A stretch of 64,000 nucleotides of DNA from Silanimonas sp021297925 (GCA_027532825.1 JAPZTL010000009.1:353198-417197); one strand, 5' to 3'; positions 28,766 through 37,306 are shown, counted from the stretch's first letter. Translations and numbers: made by a program. Notes: generated by a model not told the origin, from the letters alone.

Positions 28766-28791
28766 CGCACCGCAACATCGCGGTGGCAACG

Positions 28792-28818
28792 AAAGGGCCG
28801 GCTTTGCCGGCCCTTTTT
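28792..28818 (+). terminator. Terminator of the nuclease gene
   Basis: AAAGGGCCGGC, a TTT loop, then GCCGGCCC and TTTTT, 26 bp after the stop: a classical intrinsic terminator. The A-run on the left makes it potentially active in both directions. Confidence 0.88.
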
Positions 28819-28901
28819 CCTCGGCGCCCCCCCCCTGCGGCTTGCCCCCGCCCGTGTCCCCCTGCTATCAAGCCGGCGAGTCTTCCCGACGAGGTGGATG
28901 C

Positions 28902-29978
28902 GTGCGCACGGCAGCGACCTTCGAGATCGACTACGTTCAGTACCTCGGCGAGGACGGGCGCCTCGTCCGCGACGACCTTCCGGCCTTCGTACAGGACCCG
29001 AAAGCGCTGGTGGCCCTGCTCCGCCAGATGCTGCTGGTGCGGGCCTTCGACACCAAGGCCGTGGCGCTGCAGCGCACCGGCAAGCTCGGGACCTATGCCA
29101 GCTGCCTCGGGCACGAGGCTGCACACATCGGCATCGGCAGCGCGATGCGGCCGGAGGATGTCCTCGCCCCCAGTTATCGCGAATACGGCGCGCAATTCGT
29201 CCGCGGCGTGCTGCCCCGCGAAGTGCTGCTGTACTGGGGCGGCGACGAGCGCGGCAACGATTTTTCCGGGCCGGCGCACGACTACCCGTGGTGCGTGCCG
29301 ATCGGCACCCAGTGCCTGCACGCGGCCGGCGCCGCGCTCGCCTTCAAGCTGCGCGACGAGCCGCGCGTCGCCGTGGCCTGCGTCGGCGACGGTGGCAGCT
29401 CCAAGGCCGACACCTACGCCGCCATCAATGCCGCCGGGGCCTACGCTCTGCCCTTCGTGCTGTGCATCATCAACAACCAGTGGGCGATCTCGGTGCCGCG
29501 AAAGGCGCAGACCGGCGCCCGCACGCTGGCACAGAAGGGCATCGCCGGCGGGCTGCATTGCGTGCAGGTGGACGGCAACGACCTGATCGCCGTGCGCGCC
29601 GCGATGGACGAGGCGCTGGAACGTGCGCGCCACGGCCATGGCGGCAGCGTGCTGGAGTTCGTCACGTACCGGCTGGCCGACCACACCACCGCCGACGACG
29701 CCCGGCGCTACCGCCCCGACGAGGAGGTCAAGGCGGCCTGGACCCGCGAGCCGCTGGTGCGGCTGCGCACCTACCTCACCACGCTTGGCGTCTGGAGCGA
29801 GGCCGAGGAACTGGCTTGGCGTGACGAGTGCCAGCGCCGCGTCGACGCCGAGGTCGACGCCTACCTCGCGGTGGCCCCGCCGCCCGTCACCGATATGTTC
29901 GACTACCTGTTCGAGACGCTGCCGCTCGACCTCGCCGCCCAGCGCGAGGACGCCATCGACTGGGAGAGCCGCCGATGA
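28902..29978 (+). CDS. 2-oxoacid dehydrogenase E1 component, alpha subunit
   Basis: A 358-aa thiamine-diphosphate subunit of a heterotetrameric E1 (pyruvate or branched-chain 2-oxoacid dehydrogenase). The TPP motif is intact: VGDGGSSKADTYAAIN running to CIINNQWAIS. Upstream are LGTYASCLGHEAAHIG and APSYREYGAQF. The start is GTG at 28902, with GAGGTGG a few bases upstream; no in-frame ATG lies nearby. It overlaps the beta-subunit start (ATGA). Substrate choice between pyruvate and branched-chain keto acids is unresolved, and no E3 gene lies in the window. Confidence 0.9.
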   Translation: MRTAATFEIDYVQYLGEDGRLVRDDLPAFVQDPKALVALLRQMLLVRAFDTKAVALQRTGKLGTYASCLGHEAAHIGIGSAMRPEDVLAPSYREYGAQFVRGVLPREVLLYWGGDERGNDFSGPAHDYPWCVPIGTQCLHAAGAALAFKLRDEPRVAVACVGDGGSSKADTYAAINAAGAYALPFVLCIINNQWAISVPRKAQTGARTLAQKGIAGGLHCVQVDGNDLIAVRAAMDEALERARHGHGGSVLEFVTYRLADHTTADDARRYRPDEEVKAAWTREPLVRLRTYLTTLGVWSEAEELAWRDECQRRVDAEVDAYLAVAPPPVTDMFDYLFETLPLDLAAQREDAIDWESRR

Positions 29979-30973
29979 GCGCCGAGACGACGACGCCCAC
30001 GATCACCCTGATCGAGGCCATCACGCAGGCGCTCGCATACGAGATGACGAACGACCCGAGCGTGCTGGTGCTCGGCGAGGACGTCGGCGTCAACGGCGGC
30101 GTGTTCCGCGCCACCGCCGGCCTGCAGATGCGCTTCGGCATGGATCGCGTGCTCGACACGCCGCTCGACGAGACGACGATCGCCGGGCTCACCGTCGGCC
30201 TCGCCACGCAGGGCATGAAGCCGGTGGCCGAGGTGCAGTTCGACGGCTTCGTCTACCCGATGCTCGACCATCTGGTCTGCCACGCCGCGCGCTTCCGCAA
30301 CCGCACGCGCGGCCGCCTCACCTGCCCGATGGTGCTGCGCGTGCCCTGGGGCGGCGGCATCCGCGCGCCCGAGCACCACTCGGAAGCGAACGAGGCGATG
30401 TTCACCAACGTGCCGGGCCTGCGCGTGGTGATGCCGTCCTCGCCGCAACGCGCCTACGGCCTGCTGCTCGCGGCCATCCGCGACCCCGATCCGGTGGTCT
30501 ACCTCGAGCCGAAACGCATCTACCGGCAGTACAAGGAAGAAGTCCCGGACGATGGCGAAGCCCTGCCGCTCGACGTCTGCTTCGTGCTGCGCGACGGCAC
30601 CGACGTCACCCTCGTCACGTGGGGCGCGCAGGTGAAGGAATGCCTCGAAGCCGCCGAGAAGCTCGGCGCGGAAGGCATCAGTGCCGAAGTGATCGACGTG
30701 GCCACGCTCAAACCGCTGGACTTCGACACCATCCACGAATCGGTGAAGAAGACCGGCCGCTGCGTGATCGTCCACGAGGCCTGCCGCACCGCCGGCTTCG
30801 GCGCCGAGATCGCCGCGCGTCTCGCCGAACACGCCATGTACGACCTCGTCGCACCGGTCGAGCGCGTCACCGGCTACGACGTGCCGATCCCGCTGTTCCG
30901 CCTCGAGATGAAGTACCTGCCCTCGGTCGACAAGATCGTGGCCGCAGCGAAGCGCACGCTCGCCGTCTCCTGA
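29975..30973 (+). CDS. 2-oxoacid dehydrogenase E1 component, beta subunit
   Basis: A 332-aa transketolase-like partner of the alpha subunit. Recognisable are VLVLGEDVGVNGGVFRATAG, DTPLDETTIAGLTVGLA, PVAEVQFDGFVYP, the segment GIRAPEHHSEANEAMF, and the C-terminal transketolase domain (GTDVTLVTWGAQVKECLEAA; VHEACRTAGFGAEIAA). The start overlaps the alpha stop by 4 bp. The E2 gene follows 17 bp later. Together they form the decarboxylating part of one complex. Confidence 0.93.
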   Translation: MSAETTTPTITLIEAITQALAYEMTNDPSVLVLGEDVGVNGGVFRATAGLQMRFGMDRVLDTPLDETTIAGLTVGLATQGMKPVAEVQFDGFVYPMLDHLVCHAARFRNRTRGRLTCPMVLRVPWGGGIRAPEHHSEANEAMFTNVPGLRVVMPSSPQRAYGLLLAAIRDPDPVVYLEPKRIYRQYKEEVPDDGEALPLDVCFVLRDGTDVTLVTWGAQVKECLEAAEKLGAEGISAEVIDVATLKPLDFDTIHESVKKTGRCVIVHEACRTAGFGAEIAARLAEHAMYDLVAPVERVTGYDVPIPLFRLEMKYLPSVDKIVAAAKRTLAVS

Positions 30974-30990
30974 CCCAGGACGCCCCCCGC

Positions 30991-32475
30991 ATGAGCACCA
31001 CGCAGCTGTTCCTGTTGCCCGACCTCGGCGAAGGGCTGCCGGACGCCGAGATCGTCGAGTGGCATGTCGCCGTCGGCCAGATCGTGCGCCTCGACGATCC
31101 CCTGGTGTCGATGGAAACGGCAAAGGCTGTCGTCGACGTGCCGGCGCCGTGCTCCGGCACCCTGCTGCGCGTGGCCGGCAGGGCCGGCGACGTCATCGCC
31201 ACCGGCGCGTGGCTGGCCGAATTCGAACTCGACCCGACCCTGCCGCAGCGCGCGGCGGGCCACGACACCGGGCATGCGCATGGCGGCGGGCACGCGCACG
31301 CGCCGGTCGCCGCAACGACCGTCGCGACGAGCGCGGCCGCGGTGATTCCACCGATGCCCACCCTCTCCCCATCGGACCTGTCGAACGCGCTCCCGGAAGG
31401 CGTCACGCCGGCCTTCGGCGGCGGCTTCAAGGAGGCCACGCCGGCACTCGCCGCCCCTGCGCCGACGCCAGCGCCAGCCGCCGCGCCCTCGGCTCGCGAG
31501 GACGCCGGCACCGTGGTCGGCGCCATGCAGGTCTCGGGCGAGGTCCGTCGCGAGACGGCGGTCGCCGTCGGCGGGATCAAGGCCGTGCCCGCCGTGCGCG
31601 CGCTGGCGAAGAAGCTCGGCGTCGACCTTGCCCGCATCGCGCCCACCGGCGCTGACGGCGTGGTGACCCTCGCCGACGTGAAGCGCGCCGCCGAACGCGG
31701 CGAGGCCCGCCTCGGCACCGCGCCGTCCGTCTCCACCACGCAACCCGTCGCGCTTTCCCCGGCGCCCGCGGCCTTCGCGCCAACGGCGAGCCCCGCACGC
31801 ACGGAAACGCGCCAGGACAACACCACTGACGCCGGTTTCGACAACGACGCACCGATCCGCGGCGTTCGGCGCAACATGGTGCGCAGCATGGCCGCTGCAC
31901 ATGCCGAGGTGGTGCCGACCACGCTGATGGACGATGCCGACCTGCACGCGTGGTCGCCGGGCGAGGACATCACCGTCCGCCTGGTGCGCGCGCTGGTCGT
32001 CGCCAGCGCCGCCGAGCCGGCGATGAACGCCTGGCTCAATGCGAAGGAAGGCACGCTGCGCCGCCACGCGCGCGTCGACGTGGGCATTGCTATCGACCAC
32101 GCCGACGGGCTCTTCGTCGCCAACCTGCGCGGCGCCGACCGCATGGATGCCACCGGGATGCGCGCCGGCATCTCGCGCCTGCGCGATGGGCTCAAGGACC
32201 GCTCGCTGCCCTCGGAGGCGCTGTCGGGCTACACGATCATGCTGAGCAACTTCGGCAAGTTCGCCGGCAAATACGCGACGCCCGTCGTGGTGCCGCCCTG
32301 CGTGTGCATCGTCGCGGCGGGCCGCCTGTACCACGCGGTGGTGCCGGTGCTGGGCGGCATCGAGACGCACCGGCTGATGCCGCTCTCGCTCACCTTCGAC
32401 CACCGCGCCGCCACCGGCGGCGAGGCGGCGCGTTTCCTCAAGGCGATGATCGACGACCTGCAGCGGGCGCGCTGA
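30991..32475 (+). CDS. 2-oxoacid dehydrogenase E2 (dihydrolipoamide acyltransferase)
   Basis: A 494-aa acyltransferase core of the complex. Residues 1-80 are one lipoyl domain with the lipoylated lysine at 45 (SMETAKAVVDVPAP). A His/Ala/Pro-rich linker follows (GHAHGGGHAHAP). A peripheral subunit-binding domain lies at about 195-235 (VPAVRALAKKLGVDLARI). The catalytic domain spans about 280-494. Oddity: the usual HxxxDG active-site motif reads DHRAATGGEA, so the aspartate position holds threonine while the histidine is kept. E3 must come from elsewhere in the genome. Confidence 0.92.
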   Translation: MSTTQLFLLPDLGEGLPDAEIVEWHVAVGQIVRLDDPLVSMETAKAVVDVPAPCSGTLLRVAGRAGDVIATGAWLAEFELDPTLPQRAAGHDTGHAHGGGHAHAPVAATTVATSAAAVIPPMPTLSPSDLSNALPEGVTPAFGGGFKEATPALAAPAPTPAPAAAPSAREDAGTVVGAMQVSGEVRRETAVAVGGIKAVPAVRALAKKLGVDLARIAPTGADGVVTLADVKRAAERGEARLGTAPSVSTTQPVALSPAPAAFAPTASPARTETRQDNTTDAGFDNDAPIRGVRRNMVRSMAAAHAEVVPTTLMDDADLHAWSPGEDITVRLVRALVVASAAEPAMNAWLNAKEGTLRRHARVDVGIAIDHADGLFVANLRGADRMDATGMRAGISRLRDGLKDRSLPSEALSGYTIMLSNFGKFAGKYATPVVVPPCVCIVAAGRLYHAVVPVLGGIETHRLMPLSLTFDHRAATGGEAARFLKAMIDDLQRAR

Positions 32476-32498
32476 TCCGGCACGACGGCGCAGGCGCA

Positions 32499-32548
32499 TC
32501 GGCCTTCGCGGCGAACCTGCCTTCGACGCGGTTCGCCGCGAAGGCCGA
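32499..32548. repeat. 18-bp perfect inverted repeat after the E2 gene
   Basis: Arms TCGGCCTTCGCGGCGAAC and GTTCGCCGCGAAGGCCGA pair perfectly over 18 bp around a 14-nt loop, 23 bp after the E2 stop. No T-run follows, so a simple intrinsic terminator is not certain. The size and GC-rich form recall REP/BIME-type palindromes of gammaproteobacteria. It could protect or end the dehydrogenase mRNA. Confidence 0.65.
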
Positions 32549-32648
32549 CGCGCCGCGGGTTGCTGATCCCGCGACAGCGAGGCAGGAGCCGAGCGCCGCG
32601 CGTGAGGGCAGGACGCCCGCGCGCGCGGAAAGCGGGACAACGACCCGT

Positions 32649-32957
32649 TCAGGCAGGCGCGCGCCAGGCCGCCCGCCGCCGCCAGAACCACGCCATGACC
32701 AGCACCAGCAGGAAGCCCTTGTAGGCGATCAGCGAGGCCACGATCTCGCGGATGATCGGATGGTGCCCCGCCGGGTCGACATGCAGGCCCAGCGCCATCC
32801 CGGCGATCGACAGCGCGACGGCTCCCGATAGGACGGCGATGTCGAAGCCTCGCGCCGACGCAAAGCGGGCCGGCGCCGTGCGCCAGTACAGCCACCCGAG
32901 GATGGCGAACCACGGGGCGAGCAGCAGGACGGCAAGGAAGGACATGTCGTTGATCAT
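32649..32957 (-). CDS. Small three-helix membrane protein of unknown function
   Basis: A 102-aa hydrophobic protein with three likely membrane helices (residues about 6-24, 40-58 and 73-92). The N-terminus MSFLAVLLLAPWFAILGWLY resembles small conserved proteins of Xanthomonadales that have no known function. It starts 4 bp after the stop of the secreted repeat protein, so it is probably cotranscribed with it. An internal ATG at 32945 could be the real start. No catalytic motif is seen. Confidence 0.7.
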   Translation of the reverse strand: MINDMSFLAVLLLAPWFAILGWLYWRTAPARFASARGFDIAVLSGAVALSIAGMALGLHVDPAGHHPIIREIVASLIAYKGFLLVLVMAWFWRRRAAWRAPA

Positions 32958-32961
32958 CGAC

Positions 32962-34131
32962 TCAAAGGACCTCGTCCGCCTCGCGGTCCGCCTGATCGAC
33001 GCAGGCGTCGAAGTTGTCGAACTCGTAGAACAGGGTCACGACCGGGATGCCGTCGTCTTCCGCCCTCGCCCACAGACCGAGGCCGCGAAGTCCCTCGGGC
33101 AGCCGGGCCCCGTCCGCCTTCAGCCATATCGCGGACAGTTGCCACTCGCCCAAAGCCAAGGCCGCCACCCAGTCCCCCTCGGGGCGGAACACGGAGCCGG
33201 GACGTGGCCCGTCGGCCACCTCCGCGTCGCCGAAGGCGTCGGTGAGCGCCTGCCGGTAGGCGTCGAACACCTGCCGACTGAATCGGCCGTCGCCCGCCTC
33301 GTCGAACGAGGATGTCTTCGCAACGAGACCGCAAGCGCCTCCGTCCTTCGACAACAGCACCGACGCAAACGCGAACTCCGGCCCCGGGGTGCGGACGATG
33401 GGCAGGGCCGAACGGAAGTCATCGCGGTCCGCGAATTCCTTGACCAGCATGGCCCTGAGCTCGCTCCGATCGGCCCCGGGGCGGACCCCGAGCGGCGCGG
33501 CACCGGCGAAGCGCGGAAGGCGCTCCGCGATCTGGGAGACCAGACAGGCCTTCCGGTTGGCGAACTCGACCCTGTGGTTCAAGAACACTACCGTCCCGTT
33601 GCTGGTGAGGGAGAGCCGGACGGCCGAAATGGATGGCGGAAGCCGATGGCGCGGCGCCTCCCAGTGCATCGCGTAGAACTGGTGGCGTTCCGCCAGGCCC
33701 TGCAGCGTCGGATCCGGGCTGAGGGTGTCGCGGAACGCGGGGCGGATCCGCTTGACCAGATCCTCCTCGCCGGCGCTGCCCCGGATCGACGCCCGGCGAC
33801 GCTGGATCTCGGCGCGCGCCTCGGAGAGCGGATCGTCGCCCGAGAACCCCGTCACGGACAGCACCGCACAGAGGCCCGTCGCGGGCGAATGCGCGACCAG
33901 GTGGAAATCGGGCCCGGGCGCGGCCTCGGGAATGTGCGCGACGAACTCGAACCCATCGAACGACCTAGTGCGGTCCAAGCCCAACGCAGCGAGTTCCGAC
34001 ACCGGCATGCCTTGCCACAGGCCATGGGGAGTTTCGTCGATGGTCGACGGGGCCGGCGGAGCGCCCCTCGCGACGGCGGAGGCCAAGGCGCACAGGACCA
34101 GGACCGCGGCGGCGACGCTACAAGGCTTCAT
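32962..34131 (-). CDS. Secreted protein with two copies of an unknown ~170-aa domain
   Basis: A 389-aa exported protein (signal peptide about 1-23, ending VARG). After it come two related halves. Each opens with a G-L/V-x-x-G-x segment (HGLWQGMPVSELAAL; LGVRPGADRSELRAM), carries a central cysteine (ATGLCAV; GGACGLVA) and ends with an aromatic-acidic-Cys motif (VEFANRKACL; YEFDNFDACVD). The same plan occurs once in the upstream neighbour, which overlaps this gene by 14 bp. Paired cysteines suggest disulfides in the periplasm. I do not recognise the family. Cotranscription with trpS is implied by overlaps. Confidence 0.75.
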   Translation of the reverse strand: MKPCSVAAAVLVLCALASAVARGAPPAPSTIDETPHGLWQGMPVSELAALGLDRTRSFDGFEFVAHIPEAAPGPDFHLVAHSPATGLCAVLSVTGFSGDDPLSEARAEIQRRRASIRGSAGEEDLVKRIRPAFRDTLSPDPTLQGLAERHQFYAMHWEAPRHRLPPSISAVRLSLTSNGTVVFLNHRVEFANRKACLVSQIAERLPRFAGAAPLGVRPGADRSELRAMLVKEFADRDDFRSALPIVRTPGPEFAFASVLLSKDGGACGLVAKTSSFDEAGDGRFSRQVFDAYRQALTDAFGDAEVADGPRPGSVFRPEGDWVAALALGEWQLSAIWLKADGARLPEGLRGLGLWARAEDDGIPVVTLFYEFDNFDACVDQADREADEVL

Positions 34132-34771
34132 CGTCCTTGTCCTTGATCTCGTGGTTGCAGCGATCGATGTTGTCGAACACGTAGGTCAGGGCGATGCCCG
34201 AGCTCCCCTCTTCGGCGATGGCCTCGAGGACGATGGCCCGGAGGCCCTCAGGGAGTCGCGCGTCAGTCTCGACGCTCCACTCCGCGCGATAGACGCGCTC
34301 ACCGCGCCGGATCGCCTCCACCCACTGGGACGGCGTCTGGAACTCGGACACCGGATCGATCCGATCGTCCCGGACGTAGTCGCCGTAACGACGGGCCAGC
34401 GGCGCGGCGATGCGGTCGAACGCGGCGCGGGTGGTCTCGCCGTCCGGGCCGGGAAACCGCCAGCCGATGGCCTTCACGGCGCACAGGCCGGTCTTCGGGC
34501 CGAACTGGACGAGGTACTGCGGGAAGGCCGGATGCTTCTTCGGCGGCTCTGTGATCAACCGCAGTCCAGTGGCGTTCGGTCGACCCCGCGGACGCATCGC
34601 TTCGAACGCGTCCGCCGTCGTGCCCGGACGTAGCCCGAACGGGGCCGCGACATCGGCGCTGGTCTCATGCGGGGCCGGTGCGGTGGGCCCGGGAGGATCG
34701 ATCGGGCGGGCGAGCCCCGCGGCCGCCATGGCCGCACCGGCCAGCCCGAGGAGCAGGCACCGAAGCCTCAC
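34118..34771 (-). CDS. Secreted protein with one copy of the same unknown domain
   Basis: A 217-aa exported protein starting at GTG 34771, in a GTGA overlap with the trpS stop. The signal peptide spans about residues 1-21 (LLLGLAGAAMAAAGLA). The mature part shares landmarks with the next gene: FGLRPGTTADAFEAM, the cysteine in KTGLCAV, DARLPEGLRAIVLEA (neighbour: GARLPEGLRGLGLWA) and a C-terminal VFDNIDRCNHE (neighbour: EFDNFDACVDQ). Single-domain version of a tandem family; function unknown. GTG is chosen because the reading frame upstream is only trpS shadow. Confidence 0.75.
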   Translation of the reverse strand: MRLRCLLLGLAGAAMAAAGLARPIDPPGPTAPAPHETSADVAAPFGLRPGTTADAFEAMRPRGRPNATGLRLITEPPKKHPAFPQYLVQFGPKTGLCAVKAIGWRFPGPDGETTRAAFDRIAAPLARRYGDYVRDDRIDPVSEFQTPSQWVEAIRRGERVYRAEWSVETDARLPEGLRAIVLEAIAEEGSSGIALTYVFDNIDRCNHEIKDKDDEAL

Positions 34772-36099
34772 GCGGCCGCGTCCTCGGCGAAGGCCGCCAG
34801 CGATTCCAGCACCTCGGCCAGCGCGATCCCATCGGCGAGATGGCCGATGACCACGCCGGCGAGATGCAGGCCCTTGCCGGCCTCGTGCACCAGCGTCGAG
34901 CCTTCGGCCTTGAGCCTCGCGACGAGTTGCCCGGCGTCCTTCGGCGAGGCATGGCCCTCGCTCTGCACCAGCACGCGGCCGTCGGCGTGCACCAGCTTGA
35001 AGTAGAAGCGGCCGTCGCTCTCGCGGTACTGCTTGAAGGTGGGCTGGGCGGCCTTCGCCGCCTTGGCCTTCGGCGCCTCGGCCATGGTGGCGGTCAGCGG
35101 CCGCAGGCCCACCGCCGCGCGCAGATCGCGCAACAGCGGTGTGGCGATGGCACGCGCCTTCGCGGCACCGGCCTGCAGCGTGGCTTCGATAGCGGCCGGC
35201 TTCGCCATCAGCGCCTCGTAGCGCTCGCGCATCGGCGCGAGGTGGCCATCGAGCAGTTCGAACAGGGCCTGCTTCGCCTCGCCCCAAGCGAGTCCGCCGC
35301 GCAGCGCGGCGTGCATCTCGGCCGCCTGCGCCTCGGTGGCGAAGGCGCGGTAGAGCGTGAACAGATGCGCGGCGTCGGGGTCTTTCGCCTCGCCGGGCGC
35401 TCGCGAGTCGGTGACGATCGAGGCGATCAGCTTCTTCAGCTGCGCCGGCGGGGCGAACAGCGGGATGGTGTTGTCGTAGCTCTTGCTCATCTTGCGGCCG
35501 TCGAGGCCGGGCAGCGTCGCCACCTGTTCCTCGATCACCGCTTCCGGCAGCACGAGGTGCTCGCCGTAGGTGTGGTTGAAGCGCGCGGCGAAATCGCGCG
35601 CCATCTCGATGTGCTGGATCTGGTCGCGGCCCACCGGCACCTTGTGCGCCTTGAAGCTGAGGATGTCGGCGGCCATCAGCACCGGGTACATGTAGAGCCC
35701 GGCAGTGACGCCGGCATCGGGGTCCTCGCCCTGCGCGGTGTTCGCGTCCACCGCCGCTTTGTAGGCGTGCGCGCGGTTGAGCAGGCCCTTGCCCGCCACG
35801 CAGGTCAGGAACCACGTGAGCTCGGGGATCTCCGGGATGTCCGACTGCCGGTAGAACCACACCTTGTCGGGATCGAGCCCGCAGGCCAGCCACGTGGCGG
35901 CAATCTCCAGCGTCGAGCGCTGCACGCGCGACGGGTCCTGCACCTTGATCAGCGCGTGGTAGTCGGCGAGGAAGTAGAAGCTCTCGGTGCCGGGCTGGCG
36001 GCTGGCCGCCACCGCGGGACGGATGGCGCCGGCGTAGTTGCCGAGGTGCGGGGTGCCGGACGTGGTGATGCCGGTGAGGATGCGGACGTTCGGGGTCAT
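34768..36099 (-). CDS. trpS: Tryptophan-tRNA ligase with C-terminal DUF1508-like extension
   Basis: A 443-aa class I aminoacyl-tRNA synthetase. The HIGH-type signature is TTSGTPHLGNY and the KMSKS loop is GRKMSKSYDN. The enzyme core ends near residue 335, where ordinary bacterial TrpS stops. About 105 extra residues follow: an Ala/Lys linker, then FKQYRESDGRFYFKLVHADG and EGHASPKDAGQLVARLK. This resembles the YegP/DUF1508 fold. Its purpose is unknown (perhaps tRNA contact). Its stop overlaps the start of a secreted-protein gene, an unusual operon partner for a synthetase. Confidence 0.93.
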   Translation of the reverse strand: MTPNVRILTGITTSGTPHLGNYAGAIRPAVAASRQPGTESFYFLADYHALIKVQDPSRVQRSTLEIAATWLACGLDPDKVWFYRQSDIPEIPELTWFLTCVAGKGLLNRAHAYKAAVDANTAQGEDPDAGVTAGLYMYPVLMAADILSFKAHKVPVGRDQIQHIEMARDFAARFNHTYGEHLVLPEAVIEEQVATLPGLDGRKMSKSYDNTIPLFAPPAQLKKLIASIVTDSRAPGEAKDPDAAHLFTLYRAFATEAQAAEMHAALRGGLAWGEAKQALFELLDGHLAPMRERYEALMAKPAAIEATLQAGAAKARAIATPLLRDLRAAVGLRPLTATMAEAPKAKAAKAAQPTFKQYRESDGRFYFKLVHADGRVLVQSEGHASPKDAGQLVARLKAEGSTLVHEAGKGLHLAGVVIGHLADGIALAEVLESLAAFAEDAAA

Positions 36100-36116
36100 G
36101 GGGTTCCGGAGACGAC

Positions 36117-36139
36117 GAGGCCGGGGCGAGCCCGGCCTC
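36117..36139 (-). terminator. Possible terminator between the entericidin gene and trpS
   Basis: Stem GAGGCCGGG / CCCGGCCTC (9 bp) with a 5-nt loop, 24 bp after the entericidin stop. No clear U-tract follows on the minus strand, so this may be weak, or a processing or attenuation hairpin ahead of trpS. Confidence 0.4.
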
Positions 36140-36163
36140 GGGGTGCCGCAGGGCGGCGGAGGG

Positions 36164-36310
36164 TCAGTTCTTGGCCTCTTCGGCCTCGCGGGCGATGACC
36201 TCGCCGGCCTTTTTCACGTCCTTGCCCACGCCGGCGATCGTGTTGCAGGCGGTCAGGCCCGGAAGGGCCAAGGCGGCAAGGACGAGGATCTTGCGCAGGG
36301 ACAGCGTCAT
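36164..36310 (-). CDS. Entericidin A/B-family lipoprotein
   Basis: A 48-aa peptide beginning MTLSLRKILVLAALALPG, with lipobox LTAC (Cys21) and a short mature tail GVGKDVKKAGEVIAREAEEA. That is the standard entericidin layout (small cell-envelope lipoproteins, in E. coli tied to a toxin/antidote pair). Only one copy is present here, so a toxin-antidote pair is not supported. It precedes trpS on the same strand with 64 bp between them, which includes a GC hairpin. Confidence 0.85.
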   Translation of the reverse strand: MTLSLRKILVLAALALPGLTACNTIAGVGKDVKKAGEVIAREAEEAKN

Positions 36311-36385
36311 CTGGGGCTCCGTCGTGGCGTGCCGGGACGGCCCCGGCGGTGGCGCCAGTGTATCGCGCAGGCGATGCGGGGCCCG

Positions 36386-37306
36386 TCAGTCCCGCATCAG
36401 GGTGGATTTGCCGAACAGGCTCTCGACGAGGTCCACCGCGAGGCGGGCCGTCTGGTTCTGCTGGTCGAAGGCCGGGTTCAGCTCGACGATGTCGAGCGAG
36501 CCCATGCGCCCGGTGTCGGCGATCATTTCCATCACCAGCTGCGCCTCGCGGTAGTTCGGGCCGCCCGGCACCGTGGTGCCCACGCCCGGGGCGATGCCCG
36601 GGTCGAGGAAGTCGACGTCGAAGCTCACGTGCACGTGGGTGTTCGCGTCGATGCCCGCCAGCGCCTCGTCCATCGCGCGCTTCATGCCCACCTCGTCGAT
36701 GTAGCGCATGTCGTAGATGTCGAGGCCGTACTCCTTCACCAGCCGCTTCTCGCCCTCGTCCACCGAACGGATGCCGATCTGCCGGACGACGTCCGGCGTG
36801 ATCGCCGGCGCTCGACCGCCGAGATGCGTGAGCTCGTCCGGCCCCAGCCCGCACAGGCACGACACCGGCATGCCGTGCACGTTGCCCGACGGGGTCACGC
36901 CCGAGGTGTTGAAGTCGGCATGCGCGTCCAACCAGACCACGCGCAGCATCTTGCCGTTCCGCCGGCACCAGCGAGAGACGGCGGTGATGCTGCCGAGGCC
37001 CAGGCAGTGGTCGCCACCCAGCAGCACCGGCAGGTGGCCGGCATCGAGCTCGGCCTCGACCGACTGCATGACGACGCGGTTCCACTCGACGACCTGCGGC
37101 AGGTGGCGGTAGCCGTCGACGGGCGGCTGCCAGGGGTTCATCGGGCCGGACAGGTTGCCGCGGTCCTCGACGGTGACGCCACGCGCACGAAGCGCTTCGG
37201 CGATGCCGGCGACGCGCAGGGCCTCGGGGCCCATGGACGCGCCGCGGTGGCCGGCGCCGATGTCGGTGGGGGCGCCGATCAGCGCCACGGTGGGGAATCG
37301 ACCCAT
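36386..37306 (-). CDS. rocF: Arginase
   Basis: A 306-aa binuclear manganese hydrolase turning arginine into ornithine and urea. The metal-binding motifs are all present: GGDHCLGLGS, WLDAHADFN and SFDVDFLDPGIAPGVGT. The N-terminal IGAPTDIGAGHRGASMGP is typical of true arginases rather than agmatinases. It is a monocistronic-looking gene between the entericidin gene and tRNA-Thr. Another arginine-related hydrolase of the CtlX type is encoded at 46.1-47.0 kb. Confidence 0.94.
   Translation of the reverse strand: MGRFPTVALIGAPTDIGAGHRGASMGPEALRVAGIAEALRARGVTVEDRGNLSGPMNPWQPPVDGYRHLPQVVEWNRVVMQSVEAELDAGHLPVLLGGDHCLGLGSITAVSRWCRRNGKMLRVVWLDAHADFNTSGVTPSGNVHGMPVSCLCGLGPDELTHLGGRAPAITPDVVRQIGIRSVDEGEKRLVKEYGLDIYDMRYIDEVGMKRAMDEALAGIDANTHVHVSFDVDFLDPGIAPGVGTTVPGGPNYREAQLVMEMIADTGRMGSLDIVELNPAFDQQNQTARLAVDLVESLFGKSTLMRD

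Noticed and set aside
22919..28789. A 1956-codon open frame on the minus strand
   Set aside because: It is antisense to the ExeM-type nuclease and in the phase that is normally free of stops at high GC. Its Ala/Arg/Gly-rich translation has no motif.
36164..36310. Entericidin toxin-antidote pair
   Set aside because: Only one small lipoprotein gene is present; no second ORF of the same type lies beside it.
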